Source of the DNA: BOG-908 sp963848205
Lineage (GTDB): Bacteria > Pseudomonadota > Alphaproteobacteria > Acetobacterales > Acetobacteraceae
Assembly: GCA_963848205.1 (NCBI GenBank)
Contig: CAWKCV010000003.1
Span: forward strand, 930,001 to 994,000
Length of the DNA: 64,000 nt
Direction of reading: 5' to 3'
The notes below the pieces were generated by a model. The model had not been told where the DNA came from and ran no database searches. It saw nothing but the letters and a program-made list of their open reading frames with translations. Below are positions 1 through 9,933 of this stretch, piece by piece (the first letter of the stretch is position 1; the number at the start of each line of letters is the position of its first letter). The position numbers and the translations under genes were made by a program.

Positions 1-1298
1 TGTGAAAAGAGCCGGCCCCTCGCTGGCCGAAAAAAGGAAAGCACGCTGGATATGGATTGCATTCGCTCGTTCGCGTCCGGCTGCAGCATTGAACGCAAGA
101 CTTCGGCCAACTCCGCCTCGATCCCGTCCAAGGCTGGCACACACTGTCGAGCCGCAAGTGCGCTCGCGTGGTCATGCCCCATATCTAGCCTTTTGCCGCT
201 TGCTGCGGCAGCTATAACTAAGCCAAAACTATACACGTCTGATCTCGAATCCACTGGCGCTTTTCCATTGCTCAACTGCTCTGGCGAACACCAGGAATAC
301 TTGCCGCCGAAGTCGATTTCATTATAAAGTATATCAGGTGAATCCACGCCTCGTGCCAAGCCGAAATCGATGATTGTAGCACTCGAGCAATCATCCCCAG
401 CTAACATGATATTGTCTGGTGAGAGGTCGTTGTGTACAATGCCTTTTCCATGGAGCATCTCCAGGCCTGCCCCAATCCGCTGTGAAAGCTTCGAAATTTG
501 GTCACTGGACAGCGCTCCCTCACGAAGTCGCTTTGCCAATGTCCCGCCTCGGAGATATTCCATAACAAGCAAAGGATGATCGTCAGCGTCACGAAGAAAT
601 GCCTGAAATTCCACAATGCATTCATTCTTTGCGAGTTGCAGAAGCCTTGCTTCCTCTGCAAACAGGCTAAGTAATCCGGCATCGGTCATACTTGTTGGTA
701 GAAGCATCTTTATCGCGTGTTCAGTCGCTAAGTCCCGATGCCTGACGCGGTAGGTTTCGCCTAGTCCGCCGCTAGCAAGTAATTCTCTAATCATAAACGT
801 GTTCGCCAAGACTTTGCTTTCGATCAGATCAGAGTGCATAGCGTTGATGTGGGTCTGTGCTGCGTCCTTTGAGGGCATCTGGCCTTCGATACCTCGACCA
901 TTAAACGCCAGAAACTGACCGTCCAAATCAGCTCGGTGTACATTTTCTCCTGCAAGTTGACTTGGGCTACGAAAATTCTCGGCGTCCGCATCGGATGCTT
1001 CGCAGCTTGGTGTTGAATGACTTATTGCAGTCAGCTTATCCGAAGATAGGCTGTCACGAGACGACAAGACTAGTCGCGTTCTCTCGTCTTCCCTTGAAGA
1101 AGCTAATGACTTTGATCTCCCCTCAGAGTCCAAATTTGCCGACGCCGCCTGTCCAGACACAATAAGGGTCGTCTCTTCGTCCGCCTCAAAGTCAACCGAG
1201 GACGAGAAGCTAGACATGTCTTCATCTCCGCGGCTTTCAACAAATTCTAGGTCGCCGAGCCAAGGTGGCGAACCAGGCGTGGCTTTCTTCGTCATCAT
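1..1298 (-). CDS. ppkA: T6SS-associated serine/threonine protein kinase (PpkA type), C-terminus beyond left edge
   Basis: The reading frame is open from ATG at 1298 to the window edge (about 432 residues seen). The first ~150 residues are Ser/Asp/Glu-rich and look disordered. The kinase domain follows: glycine loop LLASGGLGETY near residue 175, the ATP lysine in HAIK (K197), catalytic loop HNDLSPDN (D291) and metal-binding IDFG (D311). HxDLSPDN instead of HRDLKPxN is common in bacterial T6SS kinases. The start was chosen because AGGACG precedes the double ATG and an in-frame stop lies upstream at 1404-1406. It is last in the T6SS operon, 209 bases after tagF-pppA. Known family role: phosphorylates Fha or TssL to switch on secretion. 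The base composition is poorer in G+C than genes right of 10 kb. Confidence 0.85.
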   Translation of the reverse strand, partial: MMTKKATPGSPPWLGDLEFVESRGDEDMSSFSSSVDFEADEETTLIVSGQAASANLDSEGRSKSLASSREDERTRLVLSSRDSLSSDKLTAISHSTPSCEASDADAENFRSPSQLAGENVHRADLDGQFLAFNGRGIEGQMPSKDAAQTHINAMHSDLIESKVLANTFMIRELLASGGLGETYRVRHRDLATEHAIKMLLPTSMTDAGLLSLFAEEARLLQLAKNECIVEFQAFLRDADDHPLLVMEYLRGGTLAKRLREGALSSDQISKLSQRIGAGLEMLHGKGIVHNDLSPDNIMLAGDDCSSATIIDFGLARGVDSPDILYNEIDFGGKYSWCSPEQLSNGKAPVDSRSDVYSFGLVIAAAASGKRLDMGHDHASALAARQCVPALDGIEAELAEVLRSMLQPDANERMQSISSVLSFFRPARGRLFS

Positions 1299-1507
1299 TC
1301 GTCCTATACCCGACACTCTACGCGGAAAACTCGCCTTCAATTGGCGTAGAGCTAAACATTCAATTCGAACTCCAGCTTGACTTCGTTTTGACGCTGGCCA
1401 CCCTCAAAAACAAACAACAATCATGCTTGCAGAGACGCCACCAATTTAGTAGGCAGCTAAGTTCCATAAGGCAGGAATGGTTGTCATCGCTGCGCCATCT
1501 CTCGCAA

Positions 1508-2965
1508 TTAGAGTTTTGGAACATTTACCAGTATTACGGTAACATTATCACGCGCGCCCGCGACGAGAGCTTCTTGTAACAAGGCCTCTGCCGCTCCCTC
1601 GACGGAGCCTTTGACACACGCGTCGAGTAGGATATCGGCTATTGCGTCGTCATCCAGTGCGGCAGACAGTCCATCGCTACAGAGGAGGTAATGGTCGCCG
1701 GCCTCAACCTTGTCGTGCACGGACTCAATGAACAATGATGGCTCCGCGCCAACTGCATGAGTGACTGGTCCACGAGGCTTACTCACGTGGTCTTTTGTAA
1801 GACAACTCAAGCAGCCTTGTCTAAACCTATAGCCTCGGCTGTCACCTGACCACATGATGCTGTAGTGACCACCGTACATCAGCAGGGCAACGACTGTTGA
1901 CGCGACAACAGCGGTGTCTGACAGCTCTGTGGCACGCGCCCGAAGCGCCGTATTAGCATCTTCTAGTGTTGCGCGAACGTCTGCCAGGCCGCCCCCAAAG
2001 CTTATTGGGACAAGCAAGCTGTTGAGATGCTGGATGACGGTGTGGCTCGCCTCTGCTGGGACATCATGCCCGCCGACACCGTCCGCGACTGCCCAAATGC
2101 CAATATCGCTTCGAACGAGCAACGCGTCCTCGTTCGCGCGTCGCCTCGTCCCGGGATGGCTACGGGCGGATGCGACGACATTCATAAGCGGCTTCAATAT
2201 GAGAACCGGGAATTCTGTTTCATTTAGCTCATCGGAGTCGGAACCCTCCCATCCCCACGCGTCCCAATTGCCGTCGAGAAATGCTGCAAAGTTCGTTGGA
2301 GCAGGCAGGCCAGGACTTAAAAGCACGGAGGCTCGGACCTTCTCTGATCCATGTGTGCGCCAGAGACTAAAAGGCGCCTTACTCCCCATAAGGGTGTTAT
2401 CAAGAATTCGTGCATAAGCAGGTAGCAAAGCATCGGGCTTGTCTGCGTCAAGTCTGACTGTGCCTTGGGTCTGTCTGTCATTTACCAGCTGGTATTTAGG
2501 CATTCCAAGTTCTGAAACAGTGACATCGAATTTGTCGAAATCGAAGTCATCATCGAGGGTTGTCAAGATGAGCGCCTCCGCCGCCTCGAACCAGTCACCT
2601 GCGGTATGAAAGACAGTTGTGGGTGATGCGCAACCTGGAAGCTGAGCCGCTATGACAAAGGGGAAATATCTGCCCACCCGATCAACGCTGGGCATCATCA
2701 CGCCGAGTGTGGGCGCCGACCCGCACAGGTTCGGCCCGAAAACGAAACGCCAGATTGGCGCATTAAGATAAGCTTGCATCCAAGCGTCCCCTAATTGCCG
2801 TCTGCTTGTGGACAACGATAGCTGTAGCCAATTGTCGAACTCTGCTCGAAACGCATTATCCAAACGTCGTCCAACGAAATCCCCGCGTACCGGAACTTTG
2901 CCGAAGAACCCTGGCTGGCTCAATTCCGACGAAACGCTTTTTAGCAAAGGGCCTCTCTGGTCCAC
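1508..2965 (-). CDS. tagF/pppA: TagF-PppA fusion: T6SS accessory TagF domain joined to a PP2C-type phosphatase
   Basis: The 485-residue product has two halves. Residues ~15-230 are TagF/ImpM-like, opening with QPGFFGKVPVRGDFVGRRL as TagF proteins do. Residues ~245-485 are a PP2C Ser/Thr phosphatase with metal-binding motifs RRRANEDAL, VADGVGGH and CSDGL, and a C-terminal GARDNVTVI. TagF represses T6SS post-translationally; PppA removes phosphates added by PpkA. Here both negative regulators are one chain. GTG at 2965 is the most upstream start in frame, with a stop just beyond it; GGAGG lies very close to it, so a start a few codons further in, nearer QPGFFGK, is possible. It lies between tssM and the kinase in the same transcription direction. 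Confidence 0.9.
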   Translation of the reverse strand: MDQRGPLLKSVSSELSQPGFFGKVPVRGDFVGRRLDNAFRAEFDNWLQLSLSTSRRQLGDAWMQAYLNAPIWRFVFGPNLCGSAPTLGVMMPSVDRVGRYFPFVIAAQLPGCASPTTVFHTAGDWFEAAEALILTTLDDDFDFDKFDVTVSELGMPKYQLVNDRQTQGTVRLDADKPDALLPAYARILDNTLMGSKAPFSLWRTHGSEKVRASVLLSPGLPAPTNFAAFLDGNWDAWGWEGSDSDELNETEFPVLILKPLMNVVASARSHPGTRRRANEDALLVRSDIGIWAVADGVGGHDVPAEASHTVIQHLNSLLVPISFGGGLADVRATLEDANTALRARATELSDTAVVASTVVALLMYGGHYSIMWSGDSRGYRFRQGCLSCLTKDHVSKPRGPVTHAVGAEPSLFIESVHDKVEAGDHYLLCSDGLSAALDDDAIADILLDACVKGSVEGAAEALLQEALVAGARDNVTVILVNVPKL

Positions 2966-3072
2966 CTCCGCCTAGCTCTCCAACACATTGATTGCGCAGA
3001 CGCGGTGCTTGCCTGACCTGCTCTTGCTCGGCCACAACAAACAGCGGACGACACGCTCGGTGACAAACAGCA

Positions 3073-6000
3073 TTAAAGCGCTCCCGGGCAACGAAACGCT
3101 TGCAAGTCTCGTAGCGTAAATGGATTGAGGACTGCATCAGATTTGACGTTTAGCGACAACGCATGACTGCCAAGTGCAAATGTCACCGAGAGCCGATCGC
3201 CACCCTCTACCACAACGCTACCGTTGTCGAAGAGCCTAAACGGTGCCCATACACCTTGGACGGCCAGTACCCCTCCTGCCGACGAAGGCTCCACGCTTAG
3301 CCTTGCTCCGTTGGTGCTTCCGGCTGGCCAGACAAACGTCGTGGGAAGGATCGGTCCATGCGCATAACGGAGCGTCTGCCCCCCAATATCCAAAGTGACA
3401 GCATTGGCGTTTGGATCCAATCGATCAGGCGAAATTTCATAGTGAAATGACAGACCTGCATTGTTGAAAAACGCCTGCCGGATCGCGTCTGCGTGCTCGA
3501 ACTGACGCAAGAACGCAGAGCTTACACTCTGAGCAGCGCTATACTGCCAACGCCATGGATGGCGCGTTGTATTTACAAAGGATTTGAGGTTCTCGGTGAA
3601 AAAGACGTCTAGCGTTCCGCCTGGTCCAAAGAGCTTTGTGAAGTCGTCGATCGAAATCTCGCCGGACCCGTTACGTGAAAATGGATACTTACCTCGTGTG
3701 GCCTGCAAACAAAAACGCTGCCCTGTCGCACTCCAGGTTCGGGAAATCGCGTTGCGTGCCGTGCCAGATGTCACGCTTGCGACACTCGCGCTAAGGTCTG
3801 ATAACCAGACATCAACTGGAGGCGGCACCAGACGGCTTTGACTGATTAGCTTCTGATTAGCATTGCTTAGCCCACTCTCTGCCTCAGCCGCACCAACCGA
3901 CACTTCCGACAAACTGGCCGCACGGCTGACCTGCTCATAAAGTTCGTTGACCGTCCTCATGAGATCATCAATTTGGGAGGGCGAGCCATTCACGCTTTGC
4001 ATTGCCGCTCGCAAGGCTGCAAAAGGCTGCTCAGGAGAGCTTACGGCCGGGGCGCTACCAATGAGTGCATGCAGCTTCTGCATGCTTGGATCCTTACCGG
4101 TAGGCGAGGTGGGAGCAGCCAAATCAGTATCATGGACGATCGCGAGCAGCAGTTTTGTCAAAACAGAGTCTGGCCCGGAAAGGGCCGTGAGCACCAGGAT
4201 CGATTGCTGCATGTCAGTCAATTTGCGAATTCGGAGGTCGTTGACCAAGGCGTTCCATTTCACGCCAAAATCACCTCGATATAAATCCAGAGCTTGGTTC
4301 GCGATATCATCGACGGGTTGACTGGACCCGCCATTGCCATTGTACGCAGATTGCTCTCGCGAAACGCTTTCGGCAGCCGATCGTAGTCCAGGAACGAGAA
4401 CGCTTAGAAATCCTTCTCTAGTATAAAAGCCCGGAATACCTTCGGTCATTGGTGTGTTGGAGACACGCGTAAATGCACGATCGACGAGTGCACCAGCCTT
4501 GTCTTCGACAGTCCAAACAGGCAGACGATGCGCTTGCTCGCTGTCACGCAAGAGAGCGTACACCCGCGCGGCTAGTGGCACTTTTTGCAATTGCTTTCGA
4601 ACGTCTCCAACTAATGACGCATCTAAACCGATTGGCTGGTAAGCTTGGTCAACCAACGTTGCGAAGTGAAGATCAAGCCGTTCTCGCACGTGTTTATTGG
4701 CCTCGCCGGGATATCTGTTTACCCATTCTGCATGCATCCATCGGCGCGTGAGATCACGATCTAGGTCTGCTTGCCCGCCTAAGCCGAGATATATCTTTAG
4801 AGCCTGCACTTTAAAGTCAAAGTCGTCCTCCTTGCCATTTCGCAGCTTCTTCTGAATGACGACCAGCACACGAGGAAGCAAAAGGCTGTTCAAAGCGCGC
4901 GCGTAGGCACTTCCATACTGCGACTGCAATTTGGAACTTTGTGCCATTCCAACGTGGGCAAAAAGCGACTGTGTTTGTCGATGTAGCTCGGGTGGCCCAT
5001 CTCTAAGCATGTCGAGCGGCGCGAGTATGCGCAGGAAGTCGTCGTCAATGATATCCGTAGTCGGTATGCCGACTACCATCTGTTTATACCGCGCAATGTG
5101 CCGGTCAGTGCTTCGTATGAGTTCTGCGTTACGTGCATAAGCAAGTGCCCAAATACCGAGCAACGTTGCTACGAGGATCGCTGCTGCTCCCGCAGCAAGT
5201 CGACGAGTAGTTGCCATGCGACGCCGGCCTATCGGGTCCACCGCAACAACATTGGCCTCTTCGAACACAACATCGTTGAGCAACCGCGTTAGAAAGTAGC
5301 TCTTTTCCTGACCGGAGAACGCTGTTTGTCTCGGCATTTCCATGCCGAATGTAGATGCCATCGCATGCATCAATCGATCGATTGGCGCTCCTTGTTGAGT
5401 TCCAGATACAAAGTACAGACCTCTAAGAAGAGGACGCTCGTCGAACTTTGACGTCGTAAAGATTTCATCGAGGATCTCGTGGAGCGGCTCCTTTAGAGTA
5501 GCCACTTGCAGGGGAAAGCCATAGATCAGCCCGCGACGTTGTATGTCACTTTCCTGTTGTAAGCGCTCGAGAACGATCGCGTTCATTCGCGTCAGCAGAA
5601 GATCATACTCTGCATCAAAGCGGGAATATGCAGCTTGTGTCGACGCTTTGCCATCATCGAGCGGGAATGTCATTCCCCAGACTTGTTCACGGTCACTGCG
5701 GCTGAAAGCATCGAAGAACTGGACAAAACCGGCTAATAAATCGGCCTTTGTAAGAAGGATATAGACTGGGAAGCGGCTTTGAAAGGTTCGAGTAAGCTCG
5801 CCTAGCCTTTGTCGGATTGCCTGTGCATTGGCTAGTCGCTCCTGTGGGTTTCTCGTGGCGACATCCTCAACGCTCAATGCCACAATCACGCCGTTGATCG
5901 GCTGGAGAGGTCGATACGTTTTAAGTAAACCTAGGAAACCTGCCCAGCCTTGGCGGTCCATCTCGGGATCACTATCCTGACTAGTATAGCGCCCCGCGGT

Positions 6001-6585
6001 ATCGAGCAAAATTGCTTCTTCTGTGAACCACCAGTCGCAATTTCGGGTTCCACCTACGCCATGAAGCGGCTCTCGCCGAGATGCCTCCATAAATGGGAAT
6101 TTGAGACCTGAATTCAGCAGAGCCGTCGTCTTCCCCGATCCGGGTGGCCCGATGAGGATATACCAAGGTAAGTGATAGGCGTAGCCTCGATGGCCACCGA
6201 CGACCTGACGCATCTGTTTCATTGCGTCCTGCAGTCGACCGCGTATCAGCTCGATTTCCTGGGCGGAAACGTCGCTACGGTTTAGGCCATGATCTCCTGC
6301 CGTAACGGCCTCGATCAGCTTGCCGTTTTTCTGCCGGTCACGGACCAACATGACGATATTGTAGACGGCCCAGGTTAGCAGAATTACTGCACACACACCT
6401 TCGCGAGTACCGTCGCTATCGAGCGGCTGCCACCGACGTAGCCGGATGGCGTCGCCATAAAAGAAAACGACGAGGCATAGGGCGAGGGTCCAAATAAGCG
6501 TGCGTATCCAGCGGCGGCGTATGAACTTCATCAGCGGGCCGGCAAAACCGGACGCCATGCTCAGATAGCCCATGAGAAAATTCAT
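3073..6585 (-). CDS. tssM: T6SS membrane complex protein TssM (IcmF)
   Basis: At 1170 residues it has the normal length of TssM. Two membrane segments lie near residues 27-44 and 62-81, the cytoplasmic NTPase domain carries Walker A GPPGSGKT at residues 146-153, and a third membrane helix (AAGAAAILVATLLGIWALAY) precedes the large periplasmic region. TssM joins TssL and TssJ to form the trans-envelope complex that docks the baseplate. The start ATG overlaps the tssL stop as ATGA, implying translational coupling. The intact Walker A motif matters because some TssM proteins have lost it. No frameshift is seen. Confidence 0.95.
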   Translation of the reverse strand: MNFLMGYLSMASGFAGPLMKFIRRRWIRTLIWTLALCLVVFFYGDAIRLRRWQPLDSDGTREGVCAVILLTWAVYNIVMLVRDRQKNGKLIEAVTAGDHGLNRSDVSAQEIELIRGRLQDAMKQMRQVVGGHRGYAYHLPWYILIGPPGSGKTTALLNSGLKFPFMEASRREPLHGVGGTRNCDWWFTEEAILLDTAGRYTSQDSDPEMDRQGWAGFLGLLKTYRPLQPINGVIVALSVEDVATRNPQERLANAQAIRQRLGELTRTFQSRFPVYILLTKADLLAGFVQFFDAFSRSDREQVWGMTFPLDDGKASTQAAYSRFDAEYDLLLTRMNAIVLERLQQESDIQRRGLIYGFPLQVATLKEPLHEILDEIFTTSKFDERPLLRGLYFVSGTQQGAPIDRLMHAMASTFGMEMPRQTAFSGQEKSYFLTRLLNDVVFEEANVVAVDPIGRRRMATTRRLAAGAAAILVATLLGIWALAYARNAELIRSTDRHIARYKQMVVGIPTTDIIDDDFLRILAPLDMLRDGPPELHRQTQSLFAHVGMAQSSKLQSQYGSAYARALNSLLLPRVLVVIQKKLRNGKEDDFDFKVQALKIYLGLGGQADLDRDLTRRWMHAEWVNRYPGEANKHVRERLDLHFATLVDQAYQPIGLDASLVGDVRKQLQKVPLAARVYALLRDSEQAHRLPVWTVEDKAGALVDRAFTRVSNTPMTEGIPGFYTREGFLSVLVPGLRSAAESVSREQSAYNGNGGSSQPVDDIANQALDLYRGDFGVKWNALVNDLRIRKLTDMQQSILVLTALSGPDSVLTKLLLAIVHDTDLAAPTSPTGKDPSMQKLHALIGSAPAVSSPEQPFAALRAAMQSVNGSPSQIDDLMRTVNELYEQVSRAASLSEVSVGAAEAESGLSNANQKLISQSRLVPPPVDVWLSDLSASVASVTSGTARNAISRTWSATGQRFCLQATRGKYPFSRNGSGEISIDDFTKLFGPGGTLDVFFTENLKSFVNTTRHPWRWQYSAAQSVSSAFLRQFEHADAIRQAFFNNAGLSFHYEISPDRLDPNANAVTLDIGGQTLRYAHGPILPTTFVWPAGSTNGARLSVEPSSAGGVLAVQGVWAPFRLFDNGSVVVEGGDRLSVTFALGSHALSLNVKSDAVLNPFTLRDLQAFRCPGAL

Positions 6586-8030
6586 GGCGTAATCCGCGGA
6601 CGAAGCATCGGGTGAGCTGGCACGGGTGTAGCAGGCGGCAAGGGGGGCAAGGTTGTTATGGGCGGTGCCGCGACGCGAAGCGGTTCAGCAGCAATCGTGG
6701 GCGTTATTGCAACATTGCTAATCACAAGCTCCGTTCTTCTATTCGTGTCGCGCCCTTCGGAGCTACTGTTGCTAGCGATAGGATCAGCTTCACCCTTTCC
6801 TATTACAGTCATGCGATCGCGTTGGATCGAGCCGCTAAGCAAGTCAGCGACAGCTTCCGCTCGCGCTGTGGAAAGCTCCCAATTCGAGGGGAAACGAAGA
6901 CTGTGAATCGGCTGCGAGTCTGTGTAACCGACGACCTGCACATGACCGTTTTGCTTGGCCGCTGCCTGCCCTACGGCTGAAATAATGGGTTTGAACTTGT
7001 CTGTTACGGTAGCACTTCCGGAAGCAAACATCCCGGCATTATGGATGCGGACGACAAGTGTCGTTCCCCGCGCTATGACCACCAACTGGTTTGCCGAAAT
7101 CTCGGGTGCAAGATCCGCCTGTAGACTGTCCAATGCAGCGGTCGCAACATGCGGAAGAGGTGCCACGGTTGAAACGGCCAATGTTGGCATCCCGTTTGGC
7201 GGCGCCTCGGCCAATGCCTGCAGCGTAGCATCTGACGTTCTATTGAGTAGGTAAGAGAAGAGAAAGTAGCCGATAACGAGCACACTCGCAGCAACCGACA
7301 AGATTGTCCAAAACGCCACGAGAGAGCGAAGTGGACGGTGGCGGGCCTCCACGCCGCGCCAATGAGGCGAAAGCTCTCGCTCGAAATCGCCATATACCTG
7401 TCGTAGTGTCCGATACAAGCTTTCACGTATGCGACTCAGCTCAAGCGCGCCCTGATCCATCACGCGCAATCGCCCTTCGAAACCGATCGAAAGGCATAGA
7501 TACATCAGCGCAAGAACATCGCGGTTGGTGCCTGGGTCCTTATGCAAGTGTGTCAACAGATCGAAGAACCGCTCTCCTCCGGTAACATCAGCATGAAAGG
7601 TGCTGACGAGACTGTTGCTTGCCCACGCACTGTATGCACCCCACGGCGTATTTAGAACGATATCATCGAGCGTGGCACAAAGTGCATAGTGAGCGGCGCG
7701 AGCCTGTTCTGGAGCGACGCCGGCAGCCATAATCACACGTTCGAAATTGCGAATCTCTTCCACTGCGCGGCTGCGCAAAGCAGGTATATCTCGGTTCACC
7801 AAACTGCCGCGCAGCCGACGCCCCAAATTCAACAACTGCGCGGCTGCACCAACGATGACGTTGAAACTACTGTTGGCTAATTGGGCGAAGTCGAATGATA
7901 CCGTATTCGCCGGGGGTGCGAATGGCCGATTGACTGGCGGCAACACAGCAGGCGATGGACGGGGGCGACCGCCCGGAGTGGGCTTGATAATTGTACGCTC
8001 GTCGTCGCCACCAATTGGATCATAGGCCAT
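6582..8030 (-). CDS. tssL: T6SS membrane protein TssL (DotU) with C-terminal OmpA/peptidoglycan-binding domain
   Basis: The 482-residue protein has an N-terminal tail containing DDERTIIKPTPGG, a cytoplasmic DotU domain, one membrane helix (residues ~235-262) and an OmpA-like domain (VVGYTDSQP, then NWELSTARAEAVADLL, RRTELVI). The last makes it an evolved TssL that can anchor the apparatus in peptidoglycan. Thr13 sits in an acidic context before IIKP. In Agrobacterium tumefaciens, TssL phosphorylated by PpkA near this position binds Fha, so this tail is a plausible phospho-switch. The gene begins 3 bases after tssK ends and overlaps tssM by 4. Confidence 0.95.
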   Translation of the reverse strand: MAYDPIGGDDERTIIKPTPGGRPRPSPAVLPPVNRPFAPPANTVSFDFAQLANSSFNVIVGAAAQLLNLGRRLRGSLVNRDIPALRSRAVEEIRNFERVIMAAGVAPEQARAAHYALCATLDDIVLNTPWGAYSAWASNSLVSTFHADVTGGERFFDLLTHLHKDPGTNRDVLALMYLCLSIGFEGRLRVMDQGALELSRIRESLYRTLRQVYGDFERELSPHWRGVEARHRPLRSLVAFWTILSVAASVLVIGYFLFSYLLNRTSDATLQALAEAPPNGMPTLAVSTVAPLPHVATAALDSLQADLAPEISANQLVVIARGTTLVVRIHNAGMFASGSATVTDKFKPIISAVGQAAAKQNGHVQVVGYTDSQPIHSLRFPSNWELSTARAEAVADLLSGSIQRDRMTVIGKGEADPIASNSSSEGRDTNRRTELVISNVAITPTIAAEPLRVAAPPITTLPPLPPATPVPAHPMLRPRITP

Positions 8031-8033
8031 CTA

Positions 8034-9374
8034 TCAGTCCTTGATTGCCCAAAGTTCTATCTCGATTTGCGGAAAGTTACCTGCGAGATGCAGTGCAATC
8101 GCGCCGGAGCTCGATAGTTGCTTCCAGATAGGGCCGCCACGCTCAAGTTCAAAATAAGCAGCACCTGACCGATAGGGGAGCTGGCGCGGTGCGACTGGCA
8201 GCGCACGCAACGGAATGCCAGGCAAAGCGATATTTACCAGCTGCGCAATCTGCTCGACCGGCCCGATCTTCATCTGGTTCGGGAACATGCGCCGAAGCTG
8301 CTCCGCGGGAACGTCGGCGTGGACACTCATAACAAACGTGGCGTTTAGAAGCAGCGATCGGTCGGCGATCATTCCCACACGAACACCATGACGCCTATCC
8401 TGCAACGGTATCATGACTGCAGTCTGTTCCAACACGCTGCTCAACGAGGTCCGCAGATCCTGGAACACGGGTGCAAAGGTCGCGTACAGCGCATCATGAC
8501 GGTAAGGAGGAAACACCGTGGCGCGCTTGCTTTGCGCCGTATAAGTCGCCAGTTCGCCAGCCAGCACAATACAATGCTGGTAAAACGCTTCAGGGTGCAA
8601 TGTCGCGGCGGCTGCGAGCAGATGGCGCAGCAATGGTTCTGCTCTGTTCATGCTTTGCAGAAGCATGAAGTCGGCAATTTCGGCGGTTCCGCGTACCGAT
8701 GGGTCCGCCATACGAACCGCGATCGCTTCCGCGCGGTGCGTAATCAGCCCCTGCAATTCAGCAAGAAAGCCCGCGAGCAGGGGTTGGGCATTGCAATTCA
8801 AGCAGGGCGCGATGAACTTGTCGTCCAGCACGACCGATAGATCTGGCCGCATCTCCACAATTGTCGCCAAGGGGAGAAGTGCGTAGCCTGCGGTTGGTTG
8901 AGTGGAGAGAAGGAAGGTAAGCCTTGATCTTCCGACATCCATCATCGCGTTGGCAAAGCTGCCGGCATTTGCGTCCGGCGCGTCGTAAGATGCACGCCGA
9001 TAGCGCGTGCCTGCGTCCTCCCTTAGTTCACCGCCCGTTTCGGACGCCCCCTGTTGACGGAGCGGCAGCGCGAGAAAAACCGTTGCGCCACGAACATTCT
9101 GCGTGAGTTCCAGCGGAACGGGATGATCAGTATCGTCCGGAACAGCGAATGGCGTCCCGTCCGGCATCACGCCTCTTGCGGCATTCAACGCGAATTTCCC
9201 GATATTCAGCATGTCGCGATCGATGGCTACATCCACCAAGCCCCAACGATGCGGCAACATATCACGTACAGATGCCTGCACGAGATGCTCAGTCCATCTG
9301 TCAGCCTGCTGGAAATGTTGCACACGGAGAAACATGCCCTCCGTCCAGACGACGCGGTTTGCCGATCGTGTCAC
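8034..9374 (-). CDS. tssK: T6SS baseplate protein TssK
   Basis: The 446-residue product starts with VVWTEGMFLRVQHFQQADRW, the hallmark N-terminus of TssK. TssK trimers connect the baseplate wedges (TssEFG) to the TssLM membrane complex. The start is GTG at 9374, 10 bases after the tssJ stop, and the stop lies 3 bases before tssL begins, so the gene is tightly packed inside the operon. Length and composition match its neighbours tssJ, tssL and tssM; no disruption is seen. Confidence 0.95.
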   Translation of the reverse strand: MTRSANRVVWTEGMFLRVQHFQQADRWTEHLVQASVRDMLPHRWGLVDVAIDRDMLNIGKFALNAARGVMPDGTPFAVPDDTDHPVPLELTQNVRGATVFLALPLRQQGASETGGELREDAGTRYRRASYDAPDANAGSFANAMMDVGRSRLTFLLSTQPTAGYALLPLATIVEMRPDLSVVLDDKFIAPCLNCNAQPLLAGFLAELQGLITHRAEAIAVRMADPSVRGTAEIADFMLLQSMNRAEPLLRHLLAAAATLHPEAFYQHCIVLAGELATYTAQSKRATVFPPYRHDALYATFAPVFQDLRTSLSSVLEQTAVMIPLQDRRHGVRVGMIADRSLLLNATFVMSVHADVPAEQLRRMFPNQMKIGPVEQIAQLVNIALPGIPLRALPVAPRQLPYRSGAAYFELERGGPIWKQLSSSGAIALHLAGNFPQIEIELWAIKD

Positions 9375-9384
9375 GCTACGCAGG

Positions 9385-9843
9385 TCATTTCGCGCTTTGG
9401 ATAGTGAGCGCGTCAGCTCCCACCGTAATTGTCAACGTTTCCGCTATCGGCGCCACAGCTCGCCACGTTGCCTTATCTATGTTCCGATAAGCCGCCGAGA
9501 AGCCGACAAACTTCGCGTCTTTCGGTATGGCGAGGGTCACTTGCTTGTTTTGCCCAGGATGGATGAACTCATCATCCTGCAGCAGAAGATCGCCGCCAAG
9601 TACAGCCTTTTCCTTGTCCGCGAGCTTGAAATAGTCGGTGTTGCTGAACGTGTCGGGTGTTTTCAGCAGAAATATATGCATCTGCACCGGGTTCGGCAGA
9701 CCGGTCTCATCCGGGTTCAGCTTAGTCTGCGCTTGGACATTCACATGCAAGACCTTCGGTGCCTCAGCACAGGCCGACAACGTCAACGCGATTACCGACG
9801 AAAGCCACAGCCGGGTTCGCGAGCCTGAGACCTTCGAACTCAC
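9385..9843 (-). CDS. tssJ: T6SS outer-membrane lipoprotein TssJ
   Basis: The 152-residue product has a lipoprotein signal peptide ending in the lipobox LSAC (LSSVIALTLSACAEAPK). The mature part is a TssJ beta-sandwich (LNPDETGLPNPVQMHIFLL and a later DDEFIHPGQ segment). TssJ binds the periplasmic end of TssM and tethers the membrane complex to the outer membrane. The start is GTG at 9843. A 90-base gap separates it from fha upstream, the largest in this part of the operon, and the G+C content falls noticeably from here leftward. Confidence 0.93.
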   Translation of the reverse strand: MSSKVSGSRTRLWLSSVIALTLSACAEAPKVLHVNVQAQTKLNPDETGLPNPVQMHIFLLKTPDTFSNTDYFKLADKEKAVLGGDLLLQDDEFIHPGQNKQVTLAIPKDAKFVGFSAAYRNIDKATWRAVAPIAETLTITVGADALTIQSAK

Positions 9844-9933
9844 GTGCCACGATACATGACAAGCATCGAGTACCTCGGAGGGATGACAGAGTTTGATTCA
9901 TATCTTCTTCCAATTCGGACAAGCGCGTGCTGG

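Noticed and set aside
401..682. Minus-strand frame of 93 codons in the kinase region
   Set aside because: The protein-kinase motifs are in a different frame that is open across the whole 1298-base stretch.
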